Of a stretch of 64,000 nt of DNA, positions 1-12,600 are shown in pieces. The notes under the pieces are model-generated. The model was not told where the DNA came from, did no database searches, and was given only the letters and a program-made list of their open reading frames with translations. The stretch is from Coniella vitis. Taxonomy: Eukaryota; Ascomycota; Sordariomycetes; Diaporthales; Schizoparmaceae. Each line of letters starts with the position of its first letter. The stretch's first letter is position 1. The stretch lies in NCBI GenBank assembly GCA_011317545.1, contig WUJK01000011.1, forward strand, positions 1,503,501-1,567,500. Reading direction: 5' to 3'. The position numbers were made by a program, and so were the translations under genes.

Positions 1-1
1 T

Positions 2-3000
2 GTGCAAGAAGAGGATGCGCAGCCTCTCACCCAGCCCATCATTGCACCTGTAGAGCAGAAGAGATTTACCGTCGAGGAGGCCGACCTACCACACGTCTTT
101 TTCGATCGCGGCTTCATGACGGACCTCATGAACTTTCCCGACCAGATACGAAATATTGCACTTGCAGGTCACCTGCACCATGGAAAAACGGCGTTCATGG
201 ATATGCTGGTTCTCGAGACCCACGACATCAACGACAGGCTGGAAAAGCGGACGGGCAAGAAGCGCGACGAGCAACTCAGATACACCGACATACACGAGAT
301 TGAGAGAAATCGCGGGCTCTCGGTCAAAGCGTCCCCAATGAGCCTTGTGCTGCAGGGGACGAAGGGAAAATCACATCTGTTGAACATCATCGACACACCA
401 GGGCACGTCAATTTTGTGGATGAGGTAGCAGCCTCCTTGCGCCTGGTAGACGGTGTTTGTCTGGTGGTAGATGTCGTCGAGGGCGTGCAGGTCAACACCC
501 AACAGATCATCCGACACGCAGTGCTTGAGGACATACCCATCACCCTCATTCTCAACAAAATGGACCGTCTGATTCTCGAGCTCAAGCTACCACCAAGCGA
601 TGCGTTCTTCAAGCTGAGGCACGTCGTAGAAGAGGTCAACACCATTATCGAACAGACAATACCGGGTAAGGGTGAGCAAAAGCGTTTGAGTCCCGAGAAG
701 GGTAATGTGCTCTTCGCATGCACAGAGATGGGATGGTGTCTCACACTCCAGTCTTTTGCGAAAATGTACTCTGAGAGCTTTGGAGGCATCAGCACAGACG
801 ACTTTGCACGCCGGCTTTGGGGCGATGTGTATTACAACCCCAATAAGCGCTCTTTTACGAGAAAAGCGGTCGAAGAGGGCGCTAAGCGATCGTTCATCAC
901 ATTCGTTCTGGAGCCAATATATAAACTCTACTCTCATACCATCAGCGAGAGCCCTGAAGAGTTGAAGGCCACCCTGGCCAGCCTCGGAATAACCCTCAAG
1001 CCATCGCAATATAGAGCGGACGCGAAGGTCCTGCTGAAACTGGTCTGTGAGCAATTTTTTGGCCCTTGCTCAGCCTTTGTCGATATGGTCGTTCAACATG
1101 TCCCCTCGCCCCAGCAAGGGTCCCAAAGGTATCTTGAACGATACTATACGGGTCCATTGGATACGAGAGTCGCGGATGCCATGAAATCATGCGATCAGGA
1201 TGGCCCTCTCATTGTTCATGTCACCAAACTCTTTAATTCCTCGGATGCTAAACGGTTCAATACCTTCGGGCGCGTCCTGAGTGGTATTGTTCGTCCAGGG
1301 GCTGAAGTCCGGGTGCTTGGCGAAGGCTACTCTCTCGATGACGAAGAAGACATGGCCATGGCTCGGGTCTCCGATGTCTGGATTGCCGAAACGAGGTACA
1401 GTATTCCAGTGGATGGTGTGCCAGCAGGCAACTGGGTGTTACTCGGTGATGTTGACAATTCTATTGTCAAATCCGCTACGATTGTCGAGAAGCGATTTGA
1501 GGACGACGAAGATGCCTACATCTTCCGACCTGTAACTCATTTTACGGAATCAGTCTTGAAGGTGGCAGTCGAGCCAATAAATCCATCTGAGCTACCCAAA
1601 ATGCTTGATGGAATACGCAAGATCAACAAAAGTTACCCTCTTATTACCACAAAGGTTGAAGAATCGGGAGAGCACATAATTCTGGGAACAGGAGAGCTAT
1701 ACATGGACTGCGTGTTGCATGATCTCAGGCGTCTCTATGCGGATATGGAGATCAAGGTCTCTGATCCTGTGACTCGCTTCTGCGAAACCGTCGTCGACCA
1801 GTCGCACACAAGATGTTACGCAATCACGCCAAACAAGAAGAACAAGATCACCATGGTGGCAGAGCCTCTCGAGAAAGGCATTGCGCAAGATATTGAGTCG
1901 GGTGCTGTGAGCATGAAAGACCCCATACGCAAAACTGCCAAATTCTTTGAAGAGAAGTATGAGTGGGACAAGCTGGCCGCAAGAAGCATTTGGGCTTTTG
2001 GTCCGGATGAAAAAGGCCCCAACATTTTGCAGGATGACACCTTGTCTGGGGAGGTACGTTCTCTGTCCAACTGTACGATGTAGACGTTGCGGGATTCCCG
2101 TCAGGTCTACATATTGTAGAACTTTGTTTTGGTGTGCTTGTACTCACATTCGTCGCTCTCTAGGTCGACAAACGACTCCTCAACACTGTGAAAGAACCGA
2201 TTCGCCAAGGTTTCAGCTGGGCAAGTCGTGAGGGCCCTCTGTGCGAAGAACGTAAGTGCACTTTTCAATTTTACTTGTCACGACAAGCTTGACCAGTCTT
2301 GGACACCTGTTCAATGCATGTCAGCATCTACTTTTGATTACTGTCGCAAAAGGGGCGACACATTAGACCTTCTTGATCAGGTTACTGCCATGGATTGGCA
2401 CATTCTCTTCTGTTGGGTGCTTGTCGACTCGTCACAAACCTGCACCCCAAACCATTCTCAGTCTCAAGTGAAGCGGTAGCCGCGGCACCGCTTCTGCCTG
2501 CAGCACCCAGCCCCCCTTGCAGCCCTTTCCCCATACGTTGGATGCAAGTTGATGTTACACCGCCGTGTGATGCATTTCAGCACCCTTACATATGTATGTG
2601 CCTCTGTCTTGCAGAAAGCTAACGATGCATCTGATATAGCCATACGTAACACCAAGTTCAAGATTACGGATATCTCATTGGCTCCTGAGGCTATCTTCAG
2701 AGGCGGTGGCCAGATCATCCCAACTTCCCGTCGCGCATGTTACTCCTCGTTCCTCATGGCATCCCCACGTCTGATGGAACCCATGTATTCGGTCGCAATG
2801 ACTGGTAACCAGGAAGCCGTCTCGACCTTGTACACGCTGCTGGCAAGGCGGCGTGGCCATATTCTCAAGGATGGTCCCATCGTCGGAACTCCATTATACC
2901 GTGTCGATGGACTTATTCCTGTCATCGACTCGTTCGGCTTCGAAACGGACTTGCGCATCAACACACAGGGCGCCATGGTGGCCTTAGTATTTGACCGATG

Positions 3001-3202
3001 GGACATTGTTCCTGGCGACCCGCTCGACAGAGATATTGTCATTCGGCCCCTGCAGCCTGCAAGTGCGCAAGCAACGGCCCGTGACTTTGTGCTCAAGACA
3101 CGTAGGAGAAAAGGTCTCAGCGAGGATGTGTCTGTCGCCAAGTTCTTGGAGCCGGATTTCTATCAAGATATGCTGGCGAGTGGCGCCTTGGGTGATGTCT
3201 AG
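2..3202 (+). CDS. snu114: U5 snRNP GTPase SNU114/EFTUD2 (5' partial)
   Basis: EF-2-like GTPase of the U5 snRNP that controls U4/U6 unwinding and spliceosome disassembly in the nucleus. The window opens inside the gene; about 70-80 N-terminal residues are missing compared with the human protein as I recall it. Exons: <2..2053, 2164..2251 and 2640..3202, giving 900 visible residues in one frame. Counting from the first visible residue, the P-loop variant GHLHHGKT lies at 56-63, DTPGH at 131-135 and NKMD at 185-188. The GHLHHGKT form and the acidic QEEDAQPL segment just before it separate SNU114 from true EF-2. The C-terminal part has the EF-2 domain IV/V pattern, including GGGQIIP and a TRRRKGLSEDV segment near the end. 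Intron 1 is 110 nt; intron 2 is 388 nt, long for this window. Identification is very secure; the exon joins restore the family pattern without gaps. Confidence 0.96.
2252..2639 (+). other. unusually long intron 2 of snu114
   Basis: A 388-nt intron with a GTAAGT donor at 2252, a GCTAACG branch-like site near 2618-2624 and an ATAG acceptor at 2636-2639. Other introns in this window are 52-177 nt. The join gives the conserved GPLC-E-E-P-IRN pattern with nothing missing, so it appears to be one intron and not two flanking a small exon. I found no box C/D motifs or extended reading frame that would suggest an intronic RNA or cassette exon. Confidence 0.8.
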
Positions 3203-6200
3203 GCGATGCGGGTTATGCTGAGCTTCCCAGCTCACCGGCGGTCCTCGGTCACTGGGCTTGTCACATGCGACGGAAGCCCATTGCGGCCAGATGCTTCCTG
3301 CCGCCTTAGCTGCAGGCGATTCAAGCTGAGGTCGCGTGAATGCTACGTTCAGGCTCCCGGGGCGATTTACGGACATCAAAGTCAGCTGGTAAGGCTGTGT
3401 GACTGGTATAATGCTCCGCCCAGCAATGCATGCCACGAGTAGTATGTATGCATAGCATGCTCCCGCGTCTTGACGCATTCGGTCTCGGTCAGACGCAGGG
3501 GGCAGTCTTGTCGGGCAATGGCCTTGACGCATCGTCTCTTCATACCAGTATATTAATACAATCTTGGTATTTTGGGGCATTCATCGGGTGTTACAGCGAT
3601 GGCGTCATGGTGTGGCAACGGACGCAGCCATACTATACGACTCGTTTGATTGTCCGAACTGCAATACTGCCGGACAGCTTGGTGAAGCGGTTGCAGGTAC
3701 AGTTCTTACTGTTTGTCGAGAAGAGAGAAATGCGAGCGGTATCTGTGCGGCCTCACCGGCCGCGGCCAGCCTTTGGCACGTTATTGGGTAGTGATGACTT
3801 CATGTATGCAGATGCAAGACAAAAACCCACGAATCGTCTTTTGCACTGCTCTATCGATGTATCCATACTTGCTTCCCCGAGGGAGGCCATCACCCAGTGA
3901 TTAAGTGCTCGTCTTTGGAAATGTGATAGTAGCGTTCCTCGGCTCCATCGACTAACTATCGAGGTAGTCTTGACTACATGTATGTACTTTACGCGTGATA
4001 GTATCTCGCAACCTATAAAGCACACAATCATGTGATTCCGCTGGACCGCAGACTCTATACTCGCGTGGACAAATACGTACACTAGAAACGGGACAGAAGC
4101 CAAAGCAAACCTGCCTCCCAACTGATGCCGCTCTAATGTAGGTAACACGTCTGAAGACAGAGTTCCTTCAATCATGAATTTTGGCGCTGTATTCTGTTCT
4201 TCGAGAAGAATGGTACCCCCTTGCTCCTTCCCACATCATCAGCCAAAATCTTTCCTGCGAAACCAAATATCGTCTTTTTATGTTACTGTGTGTAGAGCCA
4301 ACGACAAGAAATTGAAAAAGTCATTGGTACTTTTCATATCCTCTTGGGCTTACGTACAGTAGCTGTGGATGTACATATGCTATCTCAGCCCATTGGAGCC
4401 ACTCAAGGCGATCAAAGTGAAGTGAAGAAGCCCAGCGATGCGTTGGCTCTCGAAAACCCCCCGTGATTGTCTTCCTGCTTGTTTACCAGGCCCAGAACCT
4501 TGAGATGCTCGAAATGAAAATAGCCGCAAAGGGGGAGTGCGTTTTGGAGGGAGAACTATCTTTGAGGCAACGCCTTCTATAAATTTTAGCTTGGTCCATC
4601 TCCGGGGCGATGGGTCTATTCGGTAGACGGAGAGTAGCTACTATATTATGTATATTAAGTAATACCTGCTCCCATACGGCGGTTCTAGAACACAATGTAG
4701 AAAACAAAACAACAGCAAACGTGGTTTGAATAATATGAATCATGTCGAGAAATTCTAAGCATGTCTGTTAAATTGGGTGGGCAATATTTTGCAACCTTTT
4801 CGTCACCATTCCACAAGGAGTTCCGGAATATAAAGTAGAGACTCCATCTCACTATTGCCCGAGGATCATGACATCTCAACCCAAGATGGTCAATGGGAAA
4901 AAAAGACCTACAAGTCTGTATAAACCGCACTTCCTCCTTGAATGCACAAGGCTAGATAGATCTTGAGCATAAGTGACCATAGTGCATGCTGCATGCTGAC
5001 CCTCTAGCCTCGTCTTTCGTCCCTCGGCAAAAAGTTGCATAAACATGCCACACAAGTTTTGATATACTGTATACATAGAATGTGAACCTAGTAGGTCTAC
5101 TTGAGCGCCTATCCAAGTACTTACAAGGCAAAAGAGGGTGAAAAGGGGCTAGTGAGAGGGGAAATTCCTTGGCTTCCTCAACCAAAGACAAGGTACCACT
5201 TTCTTGCTTGGACTCTCCTACAAAATATATGCGGTCCTGAGCTAGGCAAAGGGGGGAAACAATCTTATCCATCCAATCGATCATATACACGTGGTGTAAA
5301 TCAGATCTTTGCGCAAAGGTCGCGACCCAAATCCTTTAGATTGATCGCCTTCCTTTGGCCTGCTATGTAGAGGTTGGCTTAGGAGGAGCCAAACCCCGTG
5401 CGCGCGCGTGTGAGAGAGAGAAAGCGAGAAAAGGTGGGGTTGGGATGGATGTATAGATGGAAACTGATGAAAGGATTTGAGCTGGGTTGTTTTGCGAGTC
5501 GGTGTAGATTTTCTTGGCATCATTGTCAAGGAAAGAAAAAAAACTCCCCAGTGCCTCGGCCCTCATCCCAATCATGCATTCATCAGGAGCTCCCTTTTAA
5601 CATATGGTTATCACTCTTCTTCCAGACTAGTATCTCTGAGATAATCTGCTGATGATGGATGGGGATAGACACATTAACATGCAGATCTCCCAAAGAAAGT
5701 TTAATGTTGTTGATCTTTGCATCTAGACTATAGCTCCTCTTTTCCGACCCAGTCCCTTTCTATCCGTTCGGCCGTCGTCCACGCAATGGGATCTTCGGGA
5801 CGAGCGTGGGGGGGGGTGAAACAACGACGCAGAACGGCCTCTCCGTGACATTCTAACTGACCTACCTGCTCCGTAGAAATTCGGACTTTGAGGAACCTGG
5901 CTTCTTGTGAGTGGAGATCGTGGAGACGGGATTGACACGCAGGACACGCAATCAGATGCTCTCAGTCGCCGCTAGAAGAAATGGGCAAGTACTATTATAG
6001 GGTAATTTTTCCTTGAAGAAGGGGAGGTTTAGTGACTTGTCTTTGGAACACTGGGGTTTTCTAGCGTCGGCAGTTGTGAAATGGGCCACCGTACAGTACA
6101 CCACGAGTACCGAAAGATCTTTATAATGACTGGGTACTTCTTACAAGTACTTTTATAGTAGTCAGAAGACTTGAAAAGACCATCAAGTACTTTGATACCT

Positions 6201-7138
6201 CGGTATGATGTCTTGATTTTCAGGGGTTCCACATTTTACTTTCCTGGTCTGATTTAGGTGTATTGGATATGCCGATTTTCGCGACCTTGAATCCGAAGGA
6301 CAAAATAATTCTCTGTGCGCAATGATTGAAGGAGCGTTTCCCACGCATCTCTCTCCCTCATCCTGCGACAGAACTCGATCGAGGCCAAGACAATAAGCGA
6401 GCAGCAGGATCGAACCCAACTGAAGGCATGCAGCGAGTGGTGCTATATATCTAGAAACCAATCTGTGAAATAGTGAGGCTTCGGACAGCATATGTGATTG
6501 TGTGGTATTCCAGGTCTTGCAATAGTCTAGCAAGATTGAGCATCCAACGCAAGGATGAGGAGATCGGGCCGTAAGAGATATCCTTTTACCAGGCTCATAT
6601 CGTATATCGTGCGATTCTTGTTTCGGAGACAGACATTGGAAGCTCAACCATGCAAATCAAGCTCTCCAAAAGCCTTGGAACGGCGTGATGGCACGAGACG
6701 ATCGAGGCGTGGCCTACAGATCCAGACGACATCGCCGCCGTAGACAGAGGCTATGCAATGCACTTACCGAGGAATAGGTTAACCGATGCACATCGCCAAT
6801 GTCGCCAACCAATCCATGCCCTGATATTTGGTGTCTGGTAAGAGCATAGGCTACAAGAAGCCAATGAAGCACTACACCATCTTTTAACCAGCTTTGTGAC
6901 ATGGTCAGGTATAGACCCAATCATGCAAACAAAGTTCTTGTGCATAGATGATGGCGATGAGAGTATGGACGTCAACGTCTGTTGAACGCCTGAGCGAATG
7001 ACAGCGCGGGGAAACCCGGCGTCTTTTTTTTTTTTTTTTTTTTGATGAGCCTTTATCGAAGCGAGTGTGGTCTGTCTTTATGCATGACGGAAGCACCATT
7101 GTCCAATGCGATTCTGACTCTTCTCGAGACAACATTGC
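3203..7138. other. 3.9 kb convergent intergenic region, no recognisable gene
   Basis: Lies between the stop codons of snu114 (+) and cia2 (-), so it is terminator/3'-UTR space on both sides. Open frames here reach at most about 156 codons, none resembles a known family, and none joins convincingly to another across a splice pair. Local features are a CG/GT/GA low-complexity patch at about 5398-5425 and a 20-nt T run at 7024-7043. Composition is mixed, with AT-richer stretches around 4150-4900 and 6000-6200. Confidence 0.6.
7024..7043 (+). repeat. poly-T tract (20 nt)
   Basis: An uninterrupted run of 20 T about 95 bp beyond the cia2 stop codon. Read on the cia2 strand it is a run of A, so it could lie in the 3' UTR or be the relic of a reverse-transcribed poly(A) tail; the sequence alone does not decide. 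Confidence 0.9.
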
Positions 7139-7932
7139 TCACTCGTCATCATCGCTATCATAGATTTTGATGCAAGTCTCCATCATTGTGTCCAGGGTCC
7201 GCTTCAGCGTATCGTTCTCCAGCGCAGCAGCAATTCGCTCCTTGTCAGCGAGTTGCTTGTCGATCTGCGTGTCCTGAGCGTGGGAGCCTTCTTTCATTCT
7301 GATATCGATTCTGTAGTTTGGTGGCAGACAGGCATCCAGACGAACCCGCACAGCCAAGCCGATGATTGTGGCAAGACTGCAGTGATTGACAGTTGGGGTG
7401 AGGTCGACGGTAACGGTGGTGACAACGTCCAAATCAGGACCCTTGCCTGGAATCGGTGGCGGATAAAGGTGGATGTCCTCGAGGTTCACAACAGCCAGTT
7501 GGCCGAGGGTAAGTGGGTGTTCTGGGTCAGAAATGGTCGAGATCAGGTCTATAAGTGTCAGTTATAAGTCGCCTGTTCGCCCAAAGATTATACGAGCATG
7601 CGGCAAAGCCCACGCGGAGAAATGACCGCGCAGTATCAGAGAAGGCTTGAAACAAACATACCAAAGATCTCCTGCTCGTCGATAGGATCCTCCTGTTCTG
7701 CGTCTTGGTCGTCATCAACTTGCCTGGCCTGCCCATCCAGCTCGTCCTCGCTCCCGCCAAAGAAGCCGTCGTGCTCGTCAAGCGAGGAATGCCACTCGCG
7801 ATCAGGCTTGAAGAGCGTGACGTCGTCGCCCCTGCCATGGCCCTGGGCCGTCTTCCTCTTGGTGCGCCGCCGAGTGGGCAATTCCGAGGCATTGAGGATC
7901 GTGGGGTTTGCGTTCTGCAGCTCGCCGTCCAT
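7139..7932 (-). CDS. cia2: CIA2/MIP18-family cytosolic Fe-S targeting factor
   Basis: Component of the CIA targeting complex (with CIA1 and MMS19) that delivers 4Fe-4S clusters to cytosolic and nuclear apoproteins such as DNA polymerases and helicases. Two exons, 7662..7932 and 7139..7548, encode 226 aa; the 113-nt intron has a GTATGT donor and a TATAG acceptor and restores a continuous EIF-DLISTISDPEHP segment. Residues 1-88 are a low-complexity acidic leader with a basic RRRTKRK patch. The MIP18/DUF59 domain spans about 88-205. It includes the conserved DPEHPLTLGQL, the reactive Cys147 in HCSLAT, and KQLADKERIAAALEN. The tail DSDDDE is acidic. The start at 7932 is the first ATG in frame. 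The gene faces snu114 tail to tail and has a very long shared upstream space with the transcription factor. Identification is secure from the domain pattern. Confidence 0.93.
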
Positions 7933-9580
7933 AATTGCGCTTGTTGTCTCGCTCTCTTTCTCTCGGCCGGCCGACTGGTGCAGTCAATTCTCTGGATATC
8001 TATCTCTACGCGGATGTCGCGGTGTGTGCACGGGGCGCAGCGTTGCTTCGACGCGGCGGTTGTCCAGTGCTGTGGTTCGGCGGGCGGGAGCTGAGGCAAA
8101 AAAAGAAAATGGATGTGTGGGGCTCGGATGTGATGAAGAGATGAATCGAGACGAGGGGATCGCTGCTGCACGTCAGGTTAGATGAAAGGACGTCGTCCCC
8201 GTGCGAGACTGTCGAAGCAAAAACGGCACGGCACGGCGTCAAGCGTCGGGTGGCTGTTCCGACGGCGGGCAATGCAGGGGTTGGATCTGGAAGTCTGGGT
8301 GTCTGTACTACGTAATTTGAGGAGGAGGGGAGGGTTCTGAGACGCGTTACAGATTGCTCTCGTCGACAGATTGTGTGCTTTTGCTCCGTTGGTCTAGAAG
8401 AGGGTCTGCCGTGTGGCACTCGCTGCGTGAGGTAATGGATATGCTTGTTCTTTGCCTGCCCCGCGATCGGCGATGCGTGCGACAGGCGGTGCACAGCCTT
8501 AGTAAGCAGTAGTGCAGCCGTCAGTCTTGTACATAGTACTACTATGTACCACAGTATGTAATGATCTACTCAAGAGATCCATACGCCCCCCACTAGGCCT
8601 CATCGTAGCCCCAAACAATAGAAATACTGGGCATCAAGCCACCGACGTCTTGTGATACACATGCGAGTGCGAGAAAACGAGCACGGTGTTAAAATTTCTA
8701 AACACAGTTCATATCAGATACTGTATACTTTTCGAGAATACTTTTGCCTTGACCGCGGCCGCGCGGGTTGCCTTTCTGCTCACTGGAAACATGTATACTA
8801 TAGTACATTCAATATGGCACAACAGCCTCTCCGTGGCTTGACTTGTACGTGGGACTGCAACGGCAAGTCACTTTTCATCCAATGTCAGATAGGGGCAATC
8901 CGTAAGCACTCTTGTTCATAGTAAGCCTCCGGCCTTTGCCGCTGTTCCATCGTGAGACAAGCGCCTGACGTTCTTCCATCTTGCTGATGTGAATTTCCAT
9001 GTGCTTGCTTGCAATCGTCCATCGCATGGCGATATGTAGTTCCAGTGAGCCGTCCATCTATAGTCGTTTCATTCTTTTTGGTGGTACGACATGCACTCGA
9101 ACTTACATTCCCATGTATAGACCGACCGACTCGCCCCCCCCCCCTTCTTCCCCTTTTCTCTATACAGAAGGCAGAGAGGAGATCCGTCTTCTTTCGGCAG
9201 TATGCTTCGGAGCATTGACCTGTTCCTGAAGAAATGGATCTGGCCCAAAGACTCGTGGTTCTTTGGGAGGGAAGGGGGTTGTTTCCATTCTTTTTCTTGA
9301 CAGGTTCCCGACCGCGCCCGCTTTCCGCTCCCACCCTCTATCACATAGTACATAGCTACCCGTGCCAGCACAGTTTCTTTTTATGAAATTATCATGCCAC
9401 TGACGTCTTCCGCGACGCAACAAAAGCGGTAACGCTTCCCCCTGTGGATTCCCCATTTTGGGGTGGGAAAAGCGTTTTTTGGGTTCCCTCTTGTTATCGG
9501 ACAGCCACCGTGGCTTCGGCAGCAGTCCGAACTCATCAACTAATTGATTGACGGGCTTGTCACTAGTACTGCAGATGGGC

Positions 9581-9612
9581 CAGCGAGCCAGCGAGCGAGC
9601 GAGCGAGCGGCG
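9581..9612. repeat. GCGA tetranucleotide tract
   Basis: Imperfect tandem (GCGA/GCCA)n, with about five uninterrupted GCGA units near 9591-9610. It is non-coding, and no neighbouring feature is explained by it. Confidence 0.8.
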
Positions 9613-12600
9613 AGATCACGTCTGTATGGAGGAGTTCCGCTTTTGGCCGTTTTTCTCTATATATTTCTTTGTTTTCTAATTTTTTTTAACATTCTACCAG
9701 ATGGCCTTCCATCTCTGGCATTGCGTTCTACAATAGTACAGTATCGAACGTAAGATACCCAACTCCTACACGAATCTCTTGCACGACCTTTGGCGTGGCG
9801 GGTTGATGAAATCCTCCAAAAGCTGTATAGTGTTACCAAGCTGATATCAGAATTTGCTCCGTTCGCGCATCTCTGCATGAGCATGTCCGAGAGAATCCTT
9901 AAACGAGCCTTGCCACTAGGGGGGTATGCACAACGCTAGGCTTAGAACGATCACCCAAATGCCTTCACCTAGTGATATACCAACGGCATGAATATGGATA
10001 TAATATAATGCCAGGCGTCGTCGTCACCCACCTCCAACCATTGTTGATATTTCATATCGCTGTTGCGGAAGTTTTTCATCGGATGATTTTGTTCCTCCTC
10101 TTCTTTCGTCGTCTTTATCTCTGCTTCTGCGCTTTTTGCAGCAGTCACTTCTCGTATATAGCCGTGCAACTCTTGTGCTCATCTTGTCCAGTGGGCTCAA
10201 ATTCATGCGACCCCTTGTCACGTCCACGTGAGCTCTTATTCGTTGGTGGCCTGCAATCAGTACATACGTCGTGACACGCATTCATCTGTATTATTGTATG
10301 CATAATAAGTTCTCCCGGATCCTGGCCAAACTGGAATCCGCGGGTCGATTTCTCCCTTTTCCATATATCACAGCAGGCCCTGGTCTCTACCAGCTGGCCG
10401 TTTGCTTTCGCTTAAACACGTCTGGGCTCAGACACATGGTATCGGCACGCACGGGACAGCGATCAAACCCAAAGTGCTCCTGTTAGTACATCAAAAGGTC
10501 CAAGCAACTCCTTTTCATCTTTTGACATGTGAGTGCGCCCTGGCGGCGTTACATAGCAAACCATGCCTTCCACGGCTCTAGAGTAGGCTGGCAGGCGACC
10601 AAATAAATGACCTGTTATGCCCGCTAATCAGAACTGCCGAAGATTGGTCTGTTGTGTTTTTTTTTCATGCACACGACGGTTGAGCGTACGCTAGCCTCCC
10701 GCCTCGGAGGCTCAAGAACAGTCTCAGACCCCGAGTTTGATAAAAGGAACTGCACACTGTACCATAGTAATGGCTTCAGGGACTCAAAGGACATTCGACA
10801 GAGGCTGGAAGCTTCCACAATCCCTGTATAGAAAGCCAGCTGAAGCGACTAGTGCCAGGTCCTAAGAAGGCTCCTTGTCACAGTAGCGGCTGTCATGAGT
10901 CGCAACACAGCCTTTACATAGTACAAAGAAAGTCGTGGTGCTGGACACTGCTTGTCCAACCCCACAATCGGCGCTCTTCTCGCCAGGCAATCCTTAGACG
11001 GGCTCCAGAGAATGGCAGTTGGAAAGAGTTGAGAAAACGGGCGTCTGCCATTCGGTCCCTGGGGAAGAACCAACATAGGAGAGCAGGAAGCGCTGCGCTC
11101 ATGCCGATCACCCCTTCCCTACGGTGATGCACCGACACCGATACCGCTTGTTAAGCAATGGGCATTGGCAGAACTTGCTGCTGGCGTCTTTCAGTGGCAA
11201 TGGCCATTCATTGCAGTCGTCGAATGCGCAGAATAACAATAATAAGCCTCCAAAGTGGTGTGCTTTCCCAACGCGACAACATCATCAATCTCCAAATGAC
11301 CGTTTGTGACCCGGAGTATCCGGTAGCCAGAGGTCTTGGGCCCTTGAAACAATGAGGAGGTGCTTGTTGCAACCCCTAGTATTGCTTTAGGAAAGTGTTT
11401 CGTGCCCGCCTTTTAGCTCACACACGTCATTCTTTTCTTGGGCTAGCGCCATCATAGTGCTGCCATTGGCCTTGACACCAACGGAGACTATGTACTGGCA
11501 TATTACGCATGTTGCACTGGATCGTGGGGTGAAGTGGGCTTGCGCGCAAGTGCACATGCATTGGTTCGGTCCGTTGTGGCCTGTTGATTCGACCAAAGGT
11601 GGTCATTGCGCAGGCCTGACAATAGCGAAATTGCTTGAGCTCCTGCTAACGCAAAAACCGCCTAAGGTGTCGACTTGGCGGGCTGAGAGAGTTTCGACAT
11701 GGTCTCTAGGATCCTTGTGGGCTCCCAATTCGTCTCTCGGTCAGCGATCCGAAAGAAACTGATGACGAAATGCTGTGGGTGTGTCATTGAGCAGGCGGCG
11801 CACCTGCGGGAGATTGGGAAACTTTACGAATTGTTGTAAGACGCCGGCAAGAAAGCACTGAAGCTGTCCGTGACCCTTAACATATAGTACCTCCAACGCA
11901 CGTGCTTATGGGGCAGGCCATTCTTAGCACGTGTTAGCCTTAGAGGACTTCGATGGTCTGGGTAGCATGGCCCTGTTATCAGCTTGCGCGCTGTCGAGTC
12001 TTGGAGATTACAGTACGATGTTTCCCGCATCATAGTAAAGACGTGCTGGCACAAAAGCCGCTGGGGCGTAAACCGCATGGCTTGCTCAGTCTCTCTCTGT
12101 AGATTGTGGTGCTGCAATGTAGCATCGCCTCGGCTAGCACTCCTCGGCGAAGATCCCCCAGAGTTTATCCACCACTCTCACCCTGATTCGGCCAACGGAG
12201 CCCCATCAAACTGCGCCACTTGAGCATGCATAATTGGGTCCCGGCAGTTTGGAAAGCGTTTCTTTGTACCGGATAGCTATAGTACTCTGGCAATGGGATT
12301 GAGATTGAAAAGGGCACTTGTACAAAACGACATAGCGTGCTTCCTGTGCCCCATTTGCTAATCCGCAGACGCTCGACAGTCGATCCTGGATGCCATGAGT
12401 AGCCCTCTTTGACCGCCACCGTGCACATATCGGAAACGTGCTGTGGCCTTGAAAGCACCTCTGCAGACACTGGCTAGTCGACGAGGGCCGAGATCTCGAT
12501 GTTCCGCAGACCGTGACTGAAGCTGCGATGGTATAGAAGCTTCCGCGGCGCCTCGGGCTGAAAACCAAATCAAGCCAGGAGGCATGATGCACGATCTGCC

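Noticed and set aside
3430..3900. 156-codon plus-strand open frame after snu114
   Set aside because: No recognisable family, and overlapped by equally long frames on both strands.
8006..8494. 162-codon minus-strand frame upstream of cia2
   Set aside because: Low-complexity Ser/Pro/Arg sequence in the cia2 leader/promoter; no domain and not joined to cia2 in frame by a splice pair that I could support.
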